Shown piece by piece: positions 36,730-46,687 of a DNA stretch of 59,676 nt; position 1 is the first letter of the stretch; each line of letters opens with the position of its first letter. The notes beneath the pieces are model-generated. The model had not been told where the DNA came from and did no database searches. It worked only from the letters and a program-made list of their open reading frames with translations. The position numbers and the translations under genes were made by a program. Source of the DNA: Fodinibius halophilus (lineage in GTDB: Bacteria; Bacteroidota; Rhodothermia; Balneolales; Balneolaceae); the NCBI RefSeq assembly GCF_011059105.1, contig NZ_JAALLS010000026.1:1-59676 (forward strand), written 5' to 3'.

Positions 36730-37296
36730 TTATTTGAGATGCTTTTTCCGTTCCTTTTTGCCCTCTACTTTTTCAACTAGCGAAGTCCATTTAGCATCGG
36801 GATTGATATAATTTTCTGCGAGATCTGTTAATCCCAAATCTGCTTCTTTTTCTTCTCGAAGTGTTTCTAGAAGTATTTCTCCGATATCATGACGTTCATG
36901 AGCTTTGGCATAAGCAATGGCAGTACCATAGCCCGCAATTTCGTAGTGATTGATATGTTGGATCGCAGTAATAATTGCCGCATCACAAACTTCCGGGTTT
37001 TGACAGCGATCAATTAGGTTTTGGGTATCTGAGATGATTCCTTGTATACCTTCGCAGCTTTCGCCGGTTTGTACCTCATCCAAGATATCAAAGATTTTAT
37101 CAAGACGATCTAATTGGATTTTAGTTTCTCGACGATGCATATTTATAGTTTCATCAAGTTCGAATGATGTTACTTTTTTTTCTACATCAAGTAGAAAATT
37201 TAGCTGTTGTCGTTCTCCATCATACAAGTCACGTACCTGCTCTAGCATCAAATCGTAGAGGTCAAAAATTTCACGTTCTTTTTTTAGCGTTTTCAT
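36730..37296 (-). CDS. DUF892 ferritin-like stress protein (YciE/YciF type)
   Basis: 188 residues, four-helix bundle. Key pieces: LYDLMLEQVRDLYDGERQQL near 12-31, NMHRRETKIQLDRLDKIFD, AIQHINHYEIAGYGTAIAYA near 120 and LREEKEADLGLTDLAE. The E...H/EK pattern typical of ferritin-like DUF892 proteins is present, but metal binding in this family is not proven. Members rise under osmotic or oxidative stress in other bacteria. The gene diverges from the response regulator across a spacer that holds the operator at 37384. Confidence 0.88.
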   Translation of the reverse strand: MKTLKKEREIFDLYDLMLEQVRDLYDGERQQLNFLLDVEKKVTSFELDETINMHRRETKIQLDRLDKIFDILDEVQTGESCEGIQGIISDTQNLIDRCQNPEVCDAAIITAIQHINHYEIAGYGTAIAYAKAHERHDIGEILLETLREEKEADLGLTDLAENYINPDAKWTSLVEKVEGKKERKKHLK

Positions 37297-37383
37297 AACT
37301 CAAAAATTTAGTTAAAGTTTTCTGTTGGTTTATAGGTACTACTCGTGTGACAGAATGGTAAGGAGAGAAAATAGTTATAATTG

Positions 37384-37402
37384 TGTGGGATATACCCTTA
37401 CA
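37384..37402 (+). promoter_or_regulatory. Operator-like motif, site b
   Basis: TGTGGGATATACCCTTACA, an imperfect dyad, sits in the divergent spacer 123 bp from the regulator and 88 bp from the DUF892 gene. A TTGTGGGGA half-site follows at 37406. It could control both genes, and imply autoregulation. Confidence 0.5.
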
Positions 37403-37524
37403 CTCTTGTGGGGAAGTATTGTACTGCATATCATTTCAAAATTATGTATGCTAAGCCTAGGTAATATTATCGAACAATATGTAATGGTTCTGCAGACTAA
37501 CGTAAAGGATCAGGTGTAACTATT

Positions 37525-38196
37525 ATGTCAGAGAATCTTAAAAAAAAGATTATAGTTGTTGATGATCATCCAATGATGCGTAAAGGATTATCACAAACAC
37601 TTAATGCTGAACATGGGTACGATGTGGTAGCACAGTTTGAAAGGGCTGAAGAGGTACTGCAAGAGTATCAAGATATTGAACCGGATATGGCAGTTATTGA
37701 TATTTCACTGCCTGGGATGAGTGGGCTTGAGTTGGTGAAACATCTAAATTCATTGGATGCCGGATTAAAGATGTTAGTGGTTTCACGGCATGAAGAAACA
37801 CTGTACGCCAAACGAGTACTTCGAGCGGGGGCCAAGGGATACGTTATGAAACAGGAGGCCGGTGACGTATTACTTAAAGCCACAAGGAAAATTTTTAATG
37901 GCGGTATTTATGTAAGTGATGACGTAAACGAGAAGTTACTGTTAGATATGGCCTGTGGCCGTGAAGATATTTCTAAATCACCGATTGACTTATTGAGCGA
38001 TCGTGAGATAGAAGTTTTTGAGATGACCGGCAAAGGTAATAAAACCCGGGAGATAGCCGAGAAGTTACACCTGTCAGTAAAAACAGTAGAATCATATCGT
38101 GCACGTATTAAGACAAAGCTCAATTTGGAAAATGCCACTGAACTGATGATGCATGCGGTTAAATGGGTTGAAAATGAACAGGAATATTCACAATAA
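37525..38196 (+). CDS. NarL/LuxR-type response regulator
   Basis: 223 residues. Receiver domain 8-125: acidic pair Asp13-Asp14, phospho-acceptor Asp59 (VIDISLPGMSG), Ser/Thr-like switch in VVSRHE, Lys109 (GYVMK). The C-terminal LuxR helix-turn-helix at about 157-215 contains LSDREIEVFEMTGKG and LHLSVKTVESYRARIKTKL. This is the NarL/DosR domain order. The cognate kinase may be the PAS kinase at 54130, the only kinase in the window. It probably binds the GGG...CCC dyads in the island, as DosR does at its own box. Confidence 0.93.
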   Translation: MSENLKKKIIVVDDHPMMRKGLSQTLNAEHGYDVVAQFERAEEVLQEYQDIEPDMAVIDISLPGMSGLELVKHLNSLDAGLKMLVVSRHEETLYAKRVLRAGAKGYVMKQEAGDVLLKATRKIFNGGIYVSDDVNEKLLLDMACGREDISKSPIDLLSDREIEVFEMTGKGNKTREIAEKLHLSVKTVESYRARIKTKLNLENATELMMHAVKWVENEQEYSQ

Positions 38197-38498
38197 GGTG
38201 AGCCCTTATTACGGCCTGGTTATATTGTGAGCTCATTTATCAAGAGTGTAGAAATACTATATTACTTCTGACTAAAAACATTCTATTCAGCTACTGCTGA
38301 ATAGGCGGTGATTCCTGATCTGATTATTAGTCACTGTGTGTAGGGGAATACCTTCATTTATATATGCATATTCACCTACAATTTGACTTGCGGATAGTAC
38401 TGCATTTAAAGCTATTAATAATGCCTTTCTTTTTAATGAAGAGCGAGGTGGAAATCCATCTCCCTTAAAATAGCTAATAAACATAAAGAGATAGTAAA
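38197..38498. promoter_or_regulatory. hsp20 upstream region with operator-like dyad (site c)
   Basis: 302 bp without a gene. TGTAGGGGAATA (38339-38350) and TATTCACCTACA (38369-38380) face each other, 11 of 12 matched, across 18 bases, and the first continues as CCTTCA (the site c motif, 38339-38356). A separate small hairpin is at 38283-38304. The sites lie about 120-160 bp before hsp20. Confidence 0.5.
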
Positions 38499-38942
38499 AT
38501 GAAATCAGTAAAACGTTATTCAGATCTATCTGTACTTGAGTCTATGAGAAGAGAGATGGATCATTTTTTTGATGATCTTGCTCCTTTTTCATGGAAGAGA
38601 GGTAATGGAGGAAAAGAGATTTGGGCACCCAATTCCGATATGAGTGAAACCGAAAACGAATATCTAGTTAAAATTGATCTTCCTGGTCTTTCAAAAGATG
38701 ATATTGAAGTCAACTATAAAGATCATCGCTTAACAATAGCGGGCGAACGTAAATTGGAAAAAGAGGAAGATGAGAAAAATATGATTCGTAAAGAGCGATA
38801 TTTCGGCACCTTTGTACGTGCGTATACGCTCCCGGAAGCAATTAAAGAAGATCGTATTAAAGCTACATTTAAAGATGGCGTTCTCACCATAGAAGTTCCC
38901 AAAACAGAAGTTAAAAAGCCTACAAAAATTCAGATTGACTAA
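38499..38942 (+). CDS. Hsp20/alpha-crystallin small heat shock protein
   Basis: 147 residues; ATP-independent chaperone that holds unfolding proteins. N-terminal arm MKSVKRYSDLSVLESMRREMDHFF typed in two parts: MKSVKRYSDLSVLESM then RREMDHFFDDL. The alpha-crystallin domain is about 42-135 (WAPNSDMSETENEYLVKIDL, IKATFKDGVLTIEVPK). The C-terminal I-x-I motif is IQI at 144-146. The length is usual. It heads the island's central run on the + strand. Stress control through the dyad upstream is inferred. Confidence 0.93.
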   Translation: MKSVKRYSDLSVLESMRREMDHFFDDLAPFSWKRGNGGKEIWAPNSDMSETENEYLVKIDLPGLSKDDIEVNYKDHRLTIAGERKLEKEEDEKNMIRKERYFGTFVRAYTLPEAIKEDRIKATFKDGVLTIEVPKTEVKKPTKIQID

Positions 38943-38963
38943 ACAATAAATCCCCACAAGGAT

Positions 38964-38993
38964 GTAGAGCCAGCCGTGAAAGGTTGGTTCTAC
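38964..38993 (+). terminator. Hairpin after hsp20
   Basis: GTAGAGCCAGCC pairs with GGTTGGTTCTAC (two G-U pairs), 6-base loop, no T-run. It may weaken read-through or stabilise the hsp20 mRNA 3' end rather than end transcription. Confidence 0.5.
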
Positions 38994-39019
38994 CTCTCTG
39001 TAATTAAAAAAACAGAACT

Positions 39020-39211
39020 ATGGATTTGAAAGAAAATGTAGGAACGCTGGATAAAATTATTCGAATACCATTAGGAATAATTATGATCGTCGCTGGCATT
39101 TATTTAAGCAGCTTTTGGGGGCTTTTAGGGATTATACCTCTAATTTCAGGAGTAAGCGGATTTTGCCCCCTCTATTCTGTATTTGATATCTCGACTGCCA
39201 AAGTAAGATAG
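39020..39211 (+). CDS. DUF2892 membrane protein
   Basis: 63 residues: MDLKENVGTLDKIIRIPLGI, then two membrane helices (about 17-33 and 36-55) with FCPLYSVFDIST at the end. This is the YgaP transmembrane/DUF2892 type, including the Cys-Pro in the loop. Often found beside rhodanese or sulfur genes, but none is here. It stands 40 bp before the SDR gene on the same strand. Confidence 0.85.
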   Translation: MDLKENVGTLDKIIRIPLGIIMIVAGIYLSSFWGLLGIIPLISGVSGFCPLYSVFDISTAKVR

Positions 39212-39251
39212 GATCTATACGCAATGAATGTAGTAATTAAAATTTAACATA

Positions 39252-40004
39252 ATGAATGATAAAAAGGCACTTGTTACCGGAGCCGCAATGGGTATTGGAA
39301 AAGCAACTGCAGAACTGTTAGCCCAAAAAGGTGCCCAGGTTCTGATAGCGGATATTGAAGAAGACGCATTACAAAAAACGGCCAAAGAAATCGAGGATAT
39401 GGGCGGTAAGGTTATTACTGCAATAGCTGATATCTCAAAAGAGAAAGATGTACGTACTATGGTCCGGAAAGCAGTAGATGAGTTCGGCCAGCTCGATATT
39501 GCGTGCAATAATGCCGGCATTGAAGGGGAGATGGCTTTAACGGCTAACTACAGCCTGGATGAGTGGGATCGCGTACAGAATATTAACTTGCGAGGCCAAT
39601 TTCTGTGTATGAAAGAAGAGATTGCTGCTATGTTGGAGAGTGGGGGTGGATCAATTGTCAATGTTTCGTCTATTTTGGGCAAGGTGGGGTATCAACAAGC
39701 TCCGGCCTATACCGCTGCTAAACATGGTTTGCTTGGATTAACAAAAACAGCAGCAATAGAATATGCCCAAGAGGGAATCCGCATAAATGCGGTATGCCCG
39801 GCCTTTATTGATACTCCGATGCTTGAAAGAGCGGGTATTACAACGGATGAGGAGGTAAAAGAACAAACTATTGGGTTACACCCGGTTGGCCGGCTTGGAC
39901 ATGCTAAAGAAGTGGCTGAAGCCATTGTATGGTTAGCGTCAGAGCAGGCCTCTTTTGTAGAAGGTCATGCCCTAATGGTGGATGGCGGATATACTGCCAA
40001 ATAA
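39252..40004 (+). CDS. SDR-family oxidoreductase
   Basis: 250 residues, classical SDR. TGAAMGIGKATAELLA (cofactor loop), ADIEEDALQ (acidic, suggests NAD), NNAGIEGEM, catalytic Ser in VNVSSILGKV, Tyr-x3-Lys in YTAAKHGLLG. The end ASFVEGHALMVDGGYTAK is typical of glucose-1-dehydrogenase-like members. The substrate is unknown. It is 21 bp upstream of ppsA, so they are probably co-transcribed. Confidence 0.88.
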   Translation: MNDKKALVTGAAMGIGKATAELLAQKGAQVLIADIEEDALQKTAKEIEDMGGKVITAIADISKEKDVRTMVRKAVDEFGQLDIACNNAGIEGEMALTANYSLDEWDRVQNINLRGQFLCMKEEIAAMLESGGGSIVNVSSILGKVGYQQAPAYTAAKHGLLGLTKTAAIEYAQEGIRINAVCPAFIDTPMLERAGITTDEEVKEQTIGLHPVGRLGHAKEVAEAIVWLASEQASFVEGHALMVDGGYTAK

Positions 40005-40025
40005 CTGGTACTTAATTATTCTCTT

Positions 40026-42434
40026 ATGAAAAAGCCCTATAGTACATTTATTAAGTGGTTTGGCGATATTGATATGCAAGATATGGCTGATGTTGGCGGT
40101 AAAAATGCCTCATTGGGAGAGATGTCTCAATATCTGCAATCCACAGAAGTAAATATCCCTGGTGGTTTTGCCTCAACGGCTGAAGCATATCGTACCTTTG
40201 TAAGTGAGAACGATTTAGACCAAACCATTCGTGAGGAGTTAAAACAGTACAAAAATGGGACACAAGATCTGCACGAAACGGGCTTACATATCCGGGACGC
40301 TTTTAAAAAGGGGATGATTCCAATTCCTATTGCCAAAGAAATTAGTACCGCATATGACAGATTATGTACCCAAAGCGGCGTTAAAAATGCATCGGTAGCA
40401 GTGCGAAGTAGCGCTACAGCAGAAGATCTGCCTACGGCGAGTTTTGCCGGTCTGCAGGAAACATTTTTAAATGTTCAGGGCAAGGAACAGCTGATGGATA
40501 TGTGTAAAAAGTGTTTTGCCTCGTTATTTACTGATCGTGCTATTTCATATCGAGATGAGAAAGGATTTGATCATTTGGAGGTGGCTCTTTCGATAGGTGT
40601 TCAACGAATGATAAGAGCAGATAAGGCAGGGTCGGGCGTTCTGTTTACATTGGATACTGAAACAGGCTTTCCGGATACTATTGTTATTAATGCAGGTTGG
40701 GGACTGGGAGAAAATATAGTGCAGGGCACCATAAATCCAGACCAATATATTGTGTTTAAACCATTATTGGGTCAAGCAGGTTGTACCCCCATCCTGGAAA
40801 AGATACTGGGCAGCAAGAACCAAAAAATGGTGTTCGTTGCCAAGAATGGCAATCGCGTTAAAAATGTGCAAACAACGACCGAAGAACAGCATTCTTTTGT
40901 GTTGTCTGATGAAGAGATTATTGCCCTTTCAGAAGGTGCCGTTAGAATTGAAGATCACTATAAAAAGCCGATGGACATTGAGTGGGTGAAAGAGGATGAG
41001 ACCGATAACCTGTTTATTGTACAAGCAAGACCAGAAACGGTGCACTCTGCAGCTCAAAAAGGGTTATTTAAATCCTATAAACTCAAAGAAAAAAATGCTA
41101 ATCCCATCCTCAAGGGGGTTAGCATCGGGAGTGCTATCGTTCACGGGAAAGTGCGTCATGTAGAACATATTAGTGATCTCGAGACGTTAGAGGAAGACGA
41201 TATTATGGTTGCCCAAATGACCGAACCCGACTGGGTGCCTGCTATGAAAAATATAAGGGGGATTATTACGGATTCCGGGGGACGTACATGCCACGCAGCA
41301 ATAATTAGTCGTGAAATGGGTATACCAGCTATAGTTGGCACTGAAGTGGCTACGAATGTTTTAGATGAAGGAAAAGAGATTACCCTTTCAACTGCTCGCG
41401 GACAGGAAGGAGCTGTTTATGATCATTATTTAGATTATGAAGTAGATGAAGTTGATCTAAAGGAACTACCGGATATCGATACGGATATCATGATCAATCT
41501 GGCTACTCCGGATACTGCGTTTAATTGGTGGCAGTTACCCATTCAAGGGATAGGACTTGCTCGCATGGAGTTTATCATCAGCAACCATATTAAAGTCCAT
41601 CCGATGGCGCTCCTTAATTTTGACAAAGTAATTAAAGAGTCTGATCGGAAAAAAATCCGGAAGATCACTAAAGACTATAAAAATAAAGGGGATTTCTTTG
41701 TTAATAAGTTATCGGATGGGATTGCCAAAATTGCAGCTTCTCAATATCCCAAGCCGGTTATTGTACGCACCAGTGATTTTAAAACAAATGAATATGCCGG
41801 ACTAATAGGGGGCAAGGACTTAGAACCTCAAGAGGACAATCCAATGTTGGGCTGGCGGGGTGCTTCACGCTATTATTCCGATGAATACAAAGATGCATTT
41901 GCTTTGGAATGTAAAGCCATAAAGCAGGTGAGAGAAGAGATTGGGCTCGAAAATGTTATCGTAATGATTCCCTTCTGCCGGCGAACCAGCGAAGCCAGAC
42001 GGGTACTTGAAGAGATGCAGAAAAACGGGCTTGAACGAGGTAAATACGGCCTGAAAGTGTATATGATGTGCGAAATTCCCTCTAATATTATTTTAGCCGA
42101 ACAGTTTGCCCGCTACTTTGATGGTTTTTCCATTGGCTCTAACGATTTGACCCAGCTTATACTGGGGGTGGATCGCGATTCAACAAAGCTTAATTACCTT
42201 TTTGATGAAAATGATGAGGCGGTCAAAATATCTATTCAGCAACTCATTCAAAAAGCCCATAAGATGAATTCTACCGTAGGGTTTTGCGGTCAGGCCCCCA
42301 GTGATAATCCTGATTACGCAGAATTTTTAGTCCGCAGTGGTATCGATTCCATATCGGTAAATCCGGATAGCGTAGTAGAAGTCATTAAACATATATATCA
42401 AGCGGAAGTAAATAATTATAGTAAACCTGTTTAG
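40026..42434 (+). CDS. ppsA: Phosphoenolpyruvate synthase
   Basis: 802 residues; pyruvate + ATP to PEP + AMP + Pi. N-terminal ATP-grasp half: VGGKNASLGEMSQYL, VAVRSSATAEDLPTASFAGLQ typed in part as AVRSSATAEDL, and ATP-site VQARPETV. The swivelling phosphohistidine domain has GGRTCHAAIISREMG with His423. The PEP-binding barrel ends with SIGSNDLTQLILGVDRDS and GFCGQAPSDNP. Length and order are standard. atpD starts 15 bp after its stop. PEP synthesis costs two ATP equivalents, so its pairing with an ion-pumping ATPase operon is notable. Confidence 0.95.
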   Translation: MKKPYSTFIKWFGDIDMQDMADVGGKNASLGEMSQYLQSTEVNIPGGFASTAEAYRTFVSENDLDQTIREELKQYKNGTQDLHETGLHIRDAFKKGMIPIPIAKEISTAYDRLCTQSGVKNASVAVRSSATAEDLPTASFAGLQETFLNVQGKEQLMDMCKKCFASLFTDRAISYRDEKGFDHLEVALSIGVQRMIRADKAGSGVLFTLDTETGFPDTIVINAGWGLGENIVQGTINPDQYIVFKPLLGQAGCTPILEKILGSKNQKMVFVAKNGNRVKNVQTTTEEQHSFVLSDEEIIALSEGAVRIEDHYKKPMDIEWVKEDETDNLFIVQARPETVHSAAQKGLFKSYKLKEKNANPILKGVSIGSAIVHGKVRHVEHISDLETLEEDDIMVAQMTEPDWVPAMKNIRGIITDSGGRTCHAAIISREMGIPAIVGTEVATNVLDEGKEITLSTARGQEGAVYDHYLDYEVDEVDLKELPDIDTDIMINLATPDTAFNWWQLPIQGIGLARMEFIISNHIKVHPMALLNFDKVIKESDRKKIRKITKDYKNKGDFFVNKLSDGIAKIAASQYPKPVIVRTSDFKTNEYAGLIGGKDLEPQEDNPMLGWRGASRYYSDEYKDAFALECKAIKQVREEIGLENVIVMIPFCRRTSEARRVLEEMQKNGLERGKYGLKVYMMCEIPSNIILAEQFARYFDGFSIGSNDLTQLILGVDRDSTKLNYLFDENDEAVKISIQQLIQKAHKMNSTVGFCGQAPSDNPDYAEFLVRSGIDSISVNPDSVVEVIKHIYQAEVNNYSKPV

Positions 42435-44283
<1,849 letters not shown>

Positions 44284-44287
<4 letters not shown>

Positions 44288-44577
44288 GTACAGAAAACGA
44301 AAATAACAAAAAAGCATTTAAAGAAAGCGTCAAAAAAAAGTCGCAGCGGAAGCTTAATGTTCGGAAACAAGATGAAAGAGGCTTGCTTTATGGGTTCGGG
44401 ATGTTTGGACTGGTCGGATGGTCGGTTGCTATACCAACGTTAGTGCTGTTGGCTTTGGGGATATGGATTGACAGTACTTTTAAAGGACCCTATTCGTGGA
44501 CGTTAATGCTGTTGGTTTTAGGAATCATGATAGGTTGTATCAACGCCTGGTATTGGGTAAAAAAAGAAAGTGAATAG
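44284..44577 (+). CDS. atpQ: AtpQ (AtpZ/AtpI-like) subunit of N-ATPase
   Basis: 97 residues from TTG 44284, overlapping the epsilon stop (TTGA). Basic N-terminus, then two membrane helices: GWSVAIPTLVLLALGIWID and WTLMLLVLGIMIGCINAWYW. The position between epsilon and AtpR is the N-ATPase hallmark. It may aid c-ring assembly or Mg2+/Ca2+ entry, as proposed for AtpZ/AtpI relatives. Confidence 0.85.
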
Positions 44578-44587
44578 GAAAAATGAT

Positions 44588-44872
44588 ATGAACTGGATCT
44601 TTATTTTCATAGCAATTGTAAGCGGGGCTATTGTCAGCGTCTTCTATTTTGGAGGACTATGGTTAACACTGCGTAAAATTGCCGAATATAAGTTTTCTTA
44701 CCTGCTGATACTGGTAAGTTTTGTTATAAGAATTACATTACTACTGCTGGTTTTTTATCTCCTGTTGCAATACCACTGGGCATATTTAGGATTAGCACTC
44801 ATGTCATTTCTGATTGTTCGTCAGGTACTGTTATTGAAACTGGGAAACCCCAAAGGTGCACTTTATAATTAA
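44588..44872 (+). CDS. atpR: AtpR subunit of N-ATPase
   Basis: 94 residues from ATG 44588 with an AGGA site; a GTG 18 bases upstream is an alternative. Three membrane helices, with FGGLWLTLRKIAEYKFSYLL between the first two and charged Arg residues in helices (LVSFVIRITLLLLVF). AtpR is found only in N-ATPase operons. Its role is unsettled; it is proposed to interact with the c ring through its intramembrane arginine. Confidence 0.85.
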   Translation: MNWIFIFIAIVSGAIVSVFYFGGLWLTLRKIAEYKFSYLLILVSFVIRITLLLLVFYLLLQYHWAYLGLALMSFLIVRQVLLLKLGNPKGALYN

Positions 44873-44885
44873 TTGGATACCAGCT

Positions 44886-45578
44886 ATGGAGCTCAATATT
44901 GATGATATCATCTTTTGGCAATATGAGTTTTTTAAAGTTAATGCCACCTTGATTAATTCATGGATCGTCATGCTATTGCTTATATCTGTCTCATGGCTGA
45001 TTACCAGAAAACTCACGGCCGGTATAGATATAAAACGCGGACAGGCGTTTATTGAATCTTTTGTGGTGTATGTGGTTGACCAGATTCGGGAAGAAACGCA
45101 TGAAGAGCCTGATAAATACTTACCGTTTATTGGGGCATTATTTTTGTTTATCGCATTCTCCAATATTATTGGCATTATACCGGGTTTTAACGCCCCTACA
45201 GCATCATTGTCTACGGCCACAGCATTGGCCATTTGTGTGTTTATTGCTGTGCCCATTTTTGGGATCTCCAACCGCGGTTTTTCCACGTATATAAAGCATT
45301 ATATACAGCCGAGCCCACTTATGTTGCCATTTAATATTATTGGCGAACTTTCTCGTACGCTTGCTCTTGCTATCCGTTTGTTCGGTAATATCATGAGTGG
45401 CAGCCTTATTGTAGCAATAATTTTGAGCTTAAGTCCGCTCTTTTTTCCAGCAATTATGCAGGCTTTTGGCCTGTTGATTGGCATTATACAGGCATATGTC
45501 TTTGCTATTCTGGCATTGGTTTATATCGCATCAGCTACAAGAGTTCGGGAGGTAAAACAAAATAACGAGGTAAAATAA
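44886..45578 (+). CDS. atpB: N-ATPase subunit a
   Basis: 230 residues from ATG 44886; the frame extends upstream to 44856, but that part overlaps atpR. Five or six membrane helices. The conserved half-channel helix FNIIGELSRTLALAIRLFGN contains the essential Arg (SRTLALAIR). FSNIIGIIPGF and LVYIASATR are also typical. It passes ions to the c ring. Confidence 0.92.
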   Translation: MELNIDDIIFWQYEFFKVNATLINSWIVMLLLISVSWLITRKLTAGIDIKRGQAFIESFVVYVVDQIREETHEEPDKYLPFIGALFLFIAFSNIIGIIPGFNAPTASLSTATALAICVFIAVPIFGISNRGFSTYIKHYIQPSPLMLPFNIIGELSRTLALAIRLFGNIMSGSLIVAIILSLSPLFFPAIMQAFGLLIGIIQAYVFAILALVYIASATRVREVKQNNEVK

Positions 45579-45605
45579 CCGAAATAATAATATAAATATA
45601 TCGAT

Positions 45606-45878
45606 ATGGACAGTATTAGCATTATTGGGATGATATCAATTATCACAGCGGGGATTACTATTGCTGTGGGATCCATTGCCCCGGCATTGGGAGAAGGGAA
45701 GGCACTGTCTCAAGCATTGACGGCAATAGCTCAGCAGCCAGATGAGACCCCCAGTATTACCCGGACGCTATTTGTAGGATTGGCTATGATAGAATCAACA
45801 GCAATCTACTGTTTTGTTGTGGCCTTAATTTTAATCTTTGCTAATCCCTTTTGGGATTATGTGATTAGTGGAGGATAA
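45606..45878 (+). CDS. atpE: N-ATPase subunit c with Na+ ligands
   Basis: 90 residues, two helices. Helix 1 has Glu30 (PALGEGKALS) where the Ilyobacter Na+ c subunit has Gln32. Helix 2 has Met61, Glu63, Ser64, Thr65 and Tyr68 (AMIESTAIY). The spacing 30 to 63 and 63 to 68 equals that of the Na+ enzyme, so every Na+ ligand is present. A second carboxylate in helix 1 is typical of N-ATPases. Na+ use is therefore well supported, though not measured. Confidence 0.93.
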   Translation: MDSISIIGMISIITAGITIAVGSIAPALGEGKALSQALTAIAQQPDETPSITRTLFVGLAMIESTAIYCFVVALILIFANPFWDYVISGG

Positions 45879-45881
45879 GAC

Positions 45882-46679
45882 GTGGTTATCGATTGGTTCA
45901 CAGTGGTTGCTCAAATAGTCAATTTTTTGATTTTGCTGGCCCTCTTAAAGCGGTTTCTGTTTGGGCCTATTCAGGATATTATGACCAAGAGAGAAGAGCA
46001 GGTTGCCTCTCGGTTGAATGAGGCACGTAAAAAATTAGCGGAAGCAGAAGCAAAAAAGAAGAATTATCAGCATAAACTTGATGAGCTGGAGAGATCGAAA
46101 AAAGAGATGCTCCAAGACGCCAAAGAGCAGGCAGCCCAAACCCAAAAACAGCTAGAGCACGAGGCGCGCGAAGAGATTGAAAAGATGCAGCATAACTGGA
46201 AAGAAGCTCTTGCATCAGAGAAGGAAGCATTTTTTAAAGAGTTACACCGACAGGCTACGTTTAATATTATTAATATTCTTAAAAAACTTGTTCAAGAGCT
46301 GTCTAATAGCACGCTTGAAAAGGAAACGGTTAATGTTTTTATAGAAAAGCTCCAATCGTTGGGTAAAGAAGAACAACAGAAGATCACAACAGCAGTTTCA
46401 GGTGGTGAAGCCCAAACGGTTTCAGTAATCAGTTCTTTTGAACTAAATAACGAAATGCAGCAGCAAATAACCGGTAGCATCAAGAGACTGTTTTTAGATG
46501 ATTTTAAATGCATATTTGAAGTTTCATCCAGTATAGGATTTGGCATTGAGTTGAGTACTGATGGGTGGAAAATAGGATGGGATGCCAATATTTACCTGGA
46601 AGATCTTAAAAGAAATATTGAACAGCTTTTTACTTCTGATGTTGAAACAATACAACAGCAAACCACACAAAATGAGTAG
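45882..46679 (+). CDS. atpF: N-ATPase subunit b with delta-like C-terminus
   Basis: 265 residues from GTG 45882 with a GAGG site; usual b subunits are near 160. An N-terminal membrane helix (IVNFLILLALLKRFLF) is followed by a long charged coiled coil (about 35-125). Residues 170-265 (IFEVSSSIGFGIELSTDGWK, then IGWDANIYLEDL) resemble the delta C-terminal domain (F-x-V-D-x-x-L-I-G-G). No separate delta gene exists, so this tail probably does its job on top of F1. Confidence 0.85.
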   Translation: MVIDWFTVVAQIVNFLILLALLKRFLFGPIQDIMTKREEQVASRLNEARKKLAEAEAKKKNYQHKLDELERSKKEMLQDAKEQAAQTQKQLEHEAREEIEKMQHNWKEALASEKEAFFKELHRQATFNIINILKKLVQELSNSTLEKETVNVFIEKLQSLGKEEQQKITTAVSGGEAQTVSVISSFELNNEMQQQITGSIKRLFLDDFKCIFEVSSSIGFGIELSTDGWKIGWDANIYLEDLKRNIEQLFTSDVETIQQQTTQNE

Positions 46680-46687
46680 TATTCATA

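Noticed and set aside
37325-37519. 64-residue frame before the response regulator
   Set aside because: It spans the divergent promoter region with operator b and shows no conserved pattern.
38287-38484. 65-residue minus-strand frame
   Set aside because: It overlaps the operator-like dyad before hsp20, has no recognisable domain and no good ribosome site; the region reads better as control DNA.
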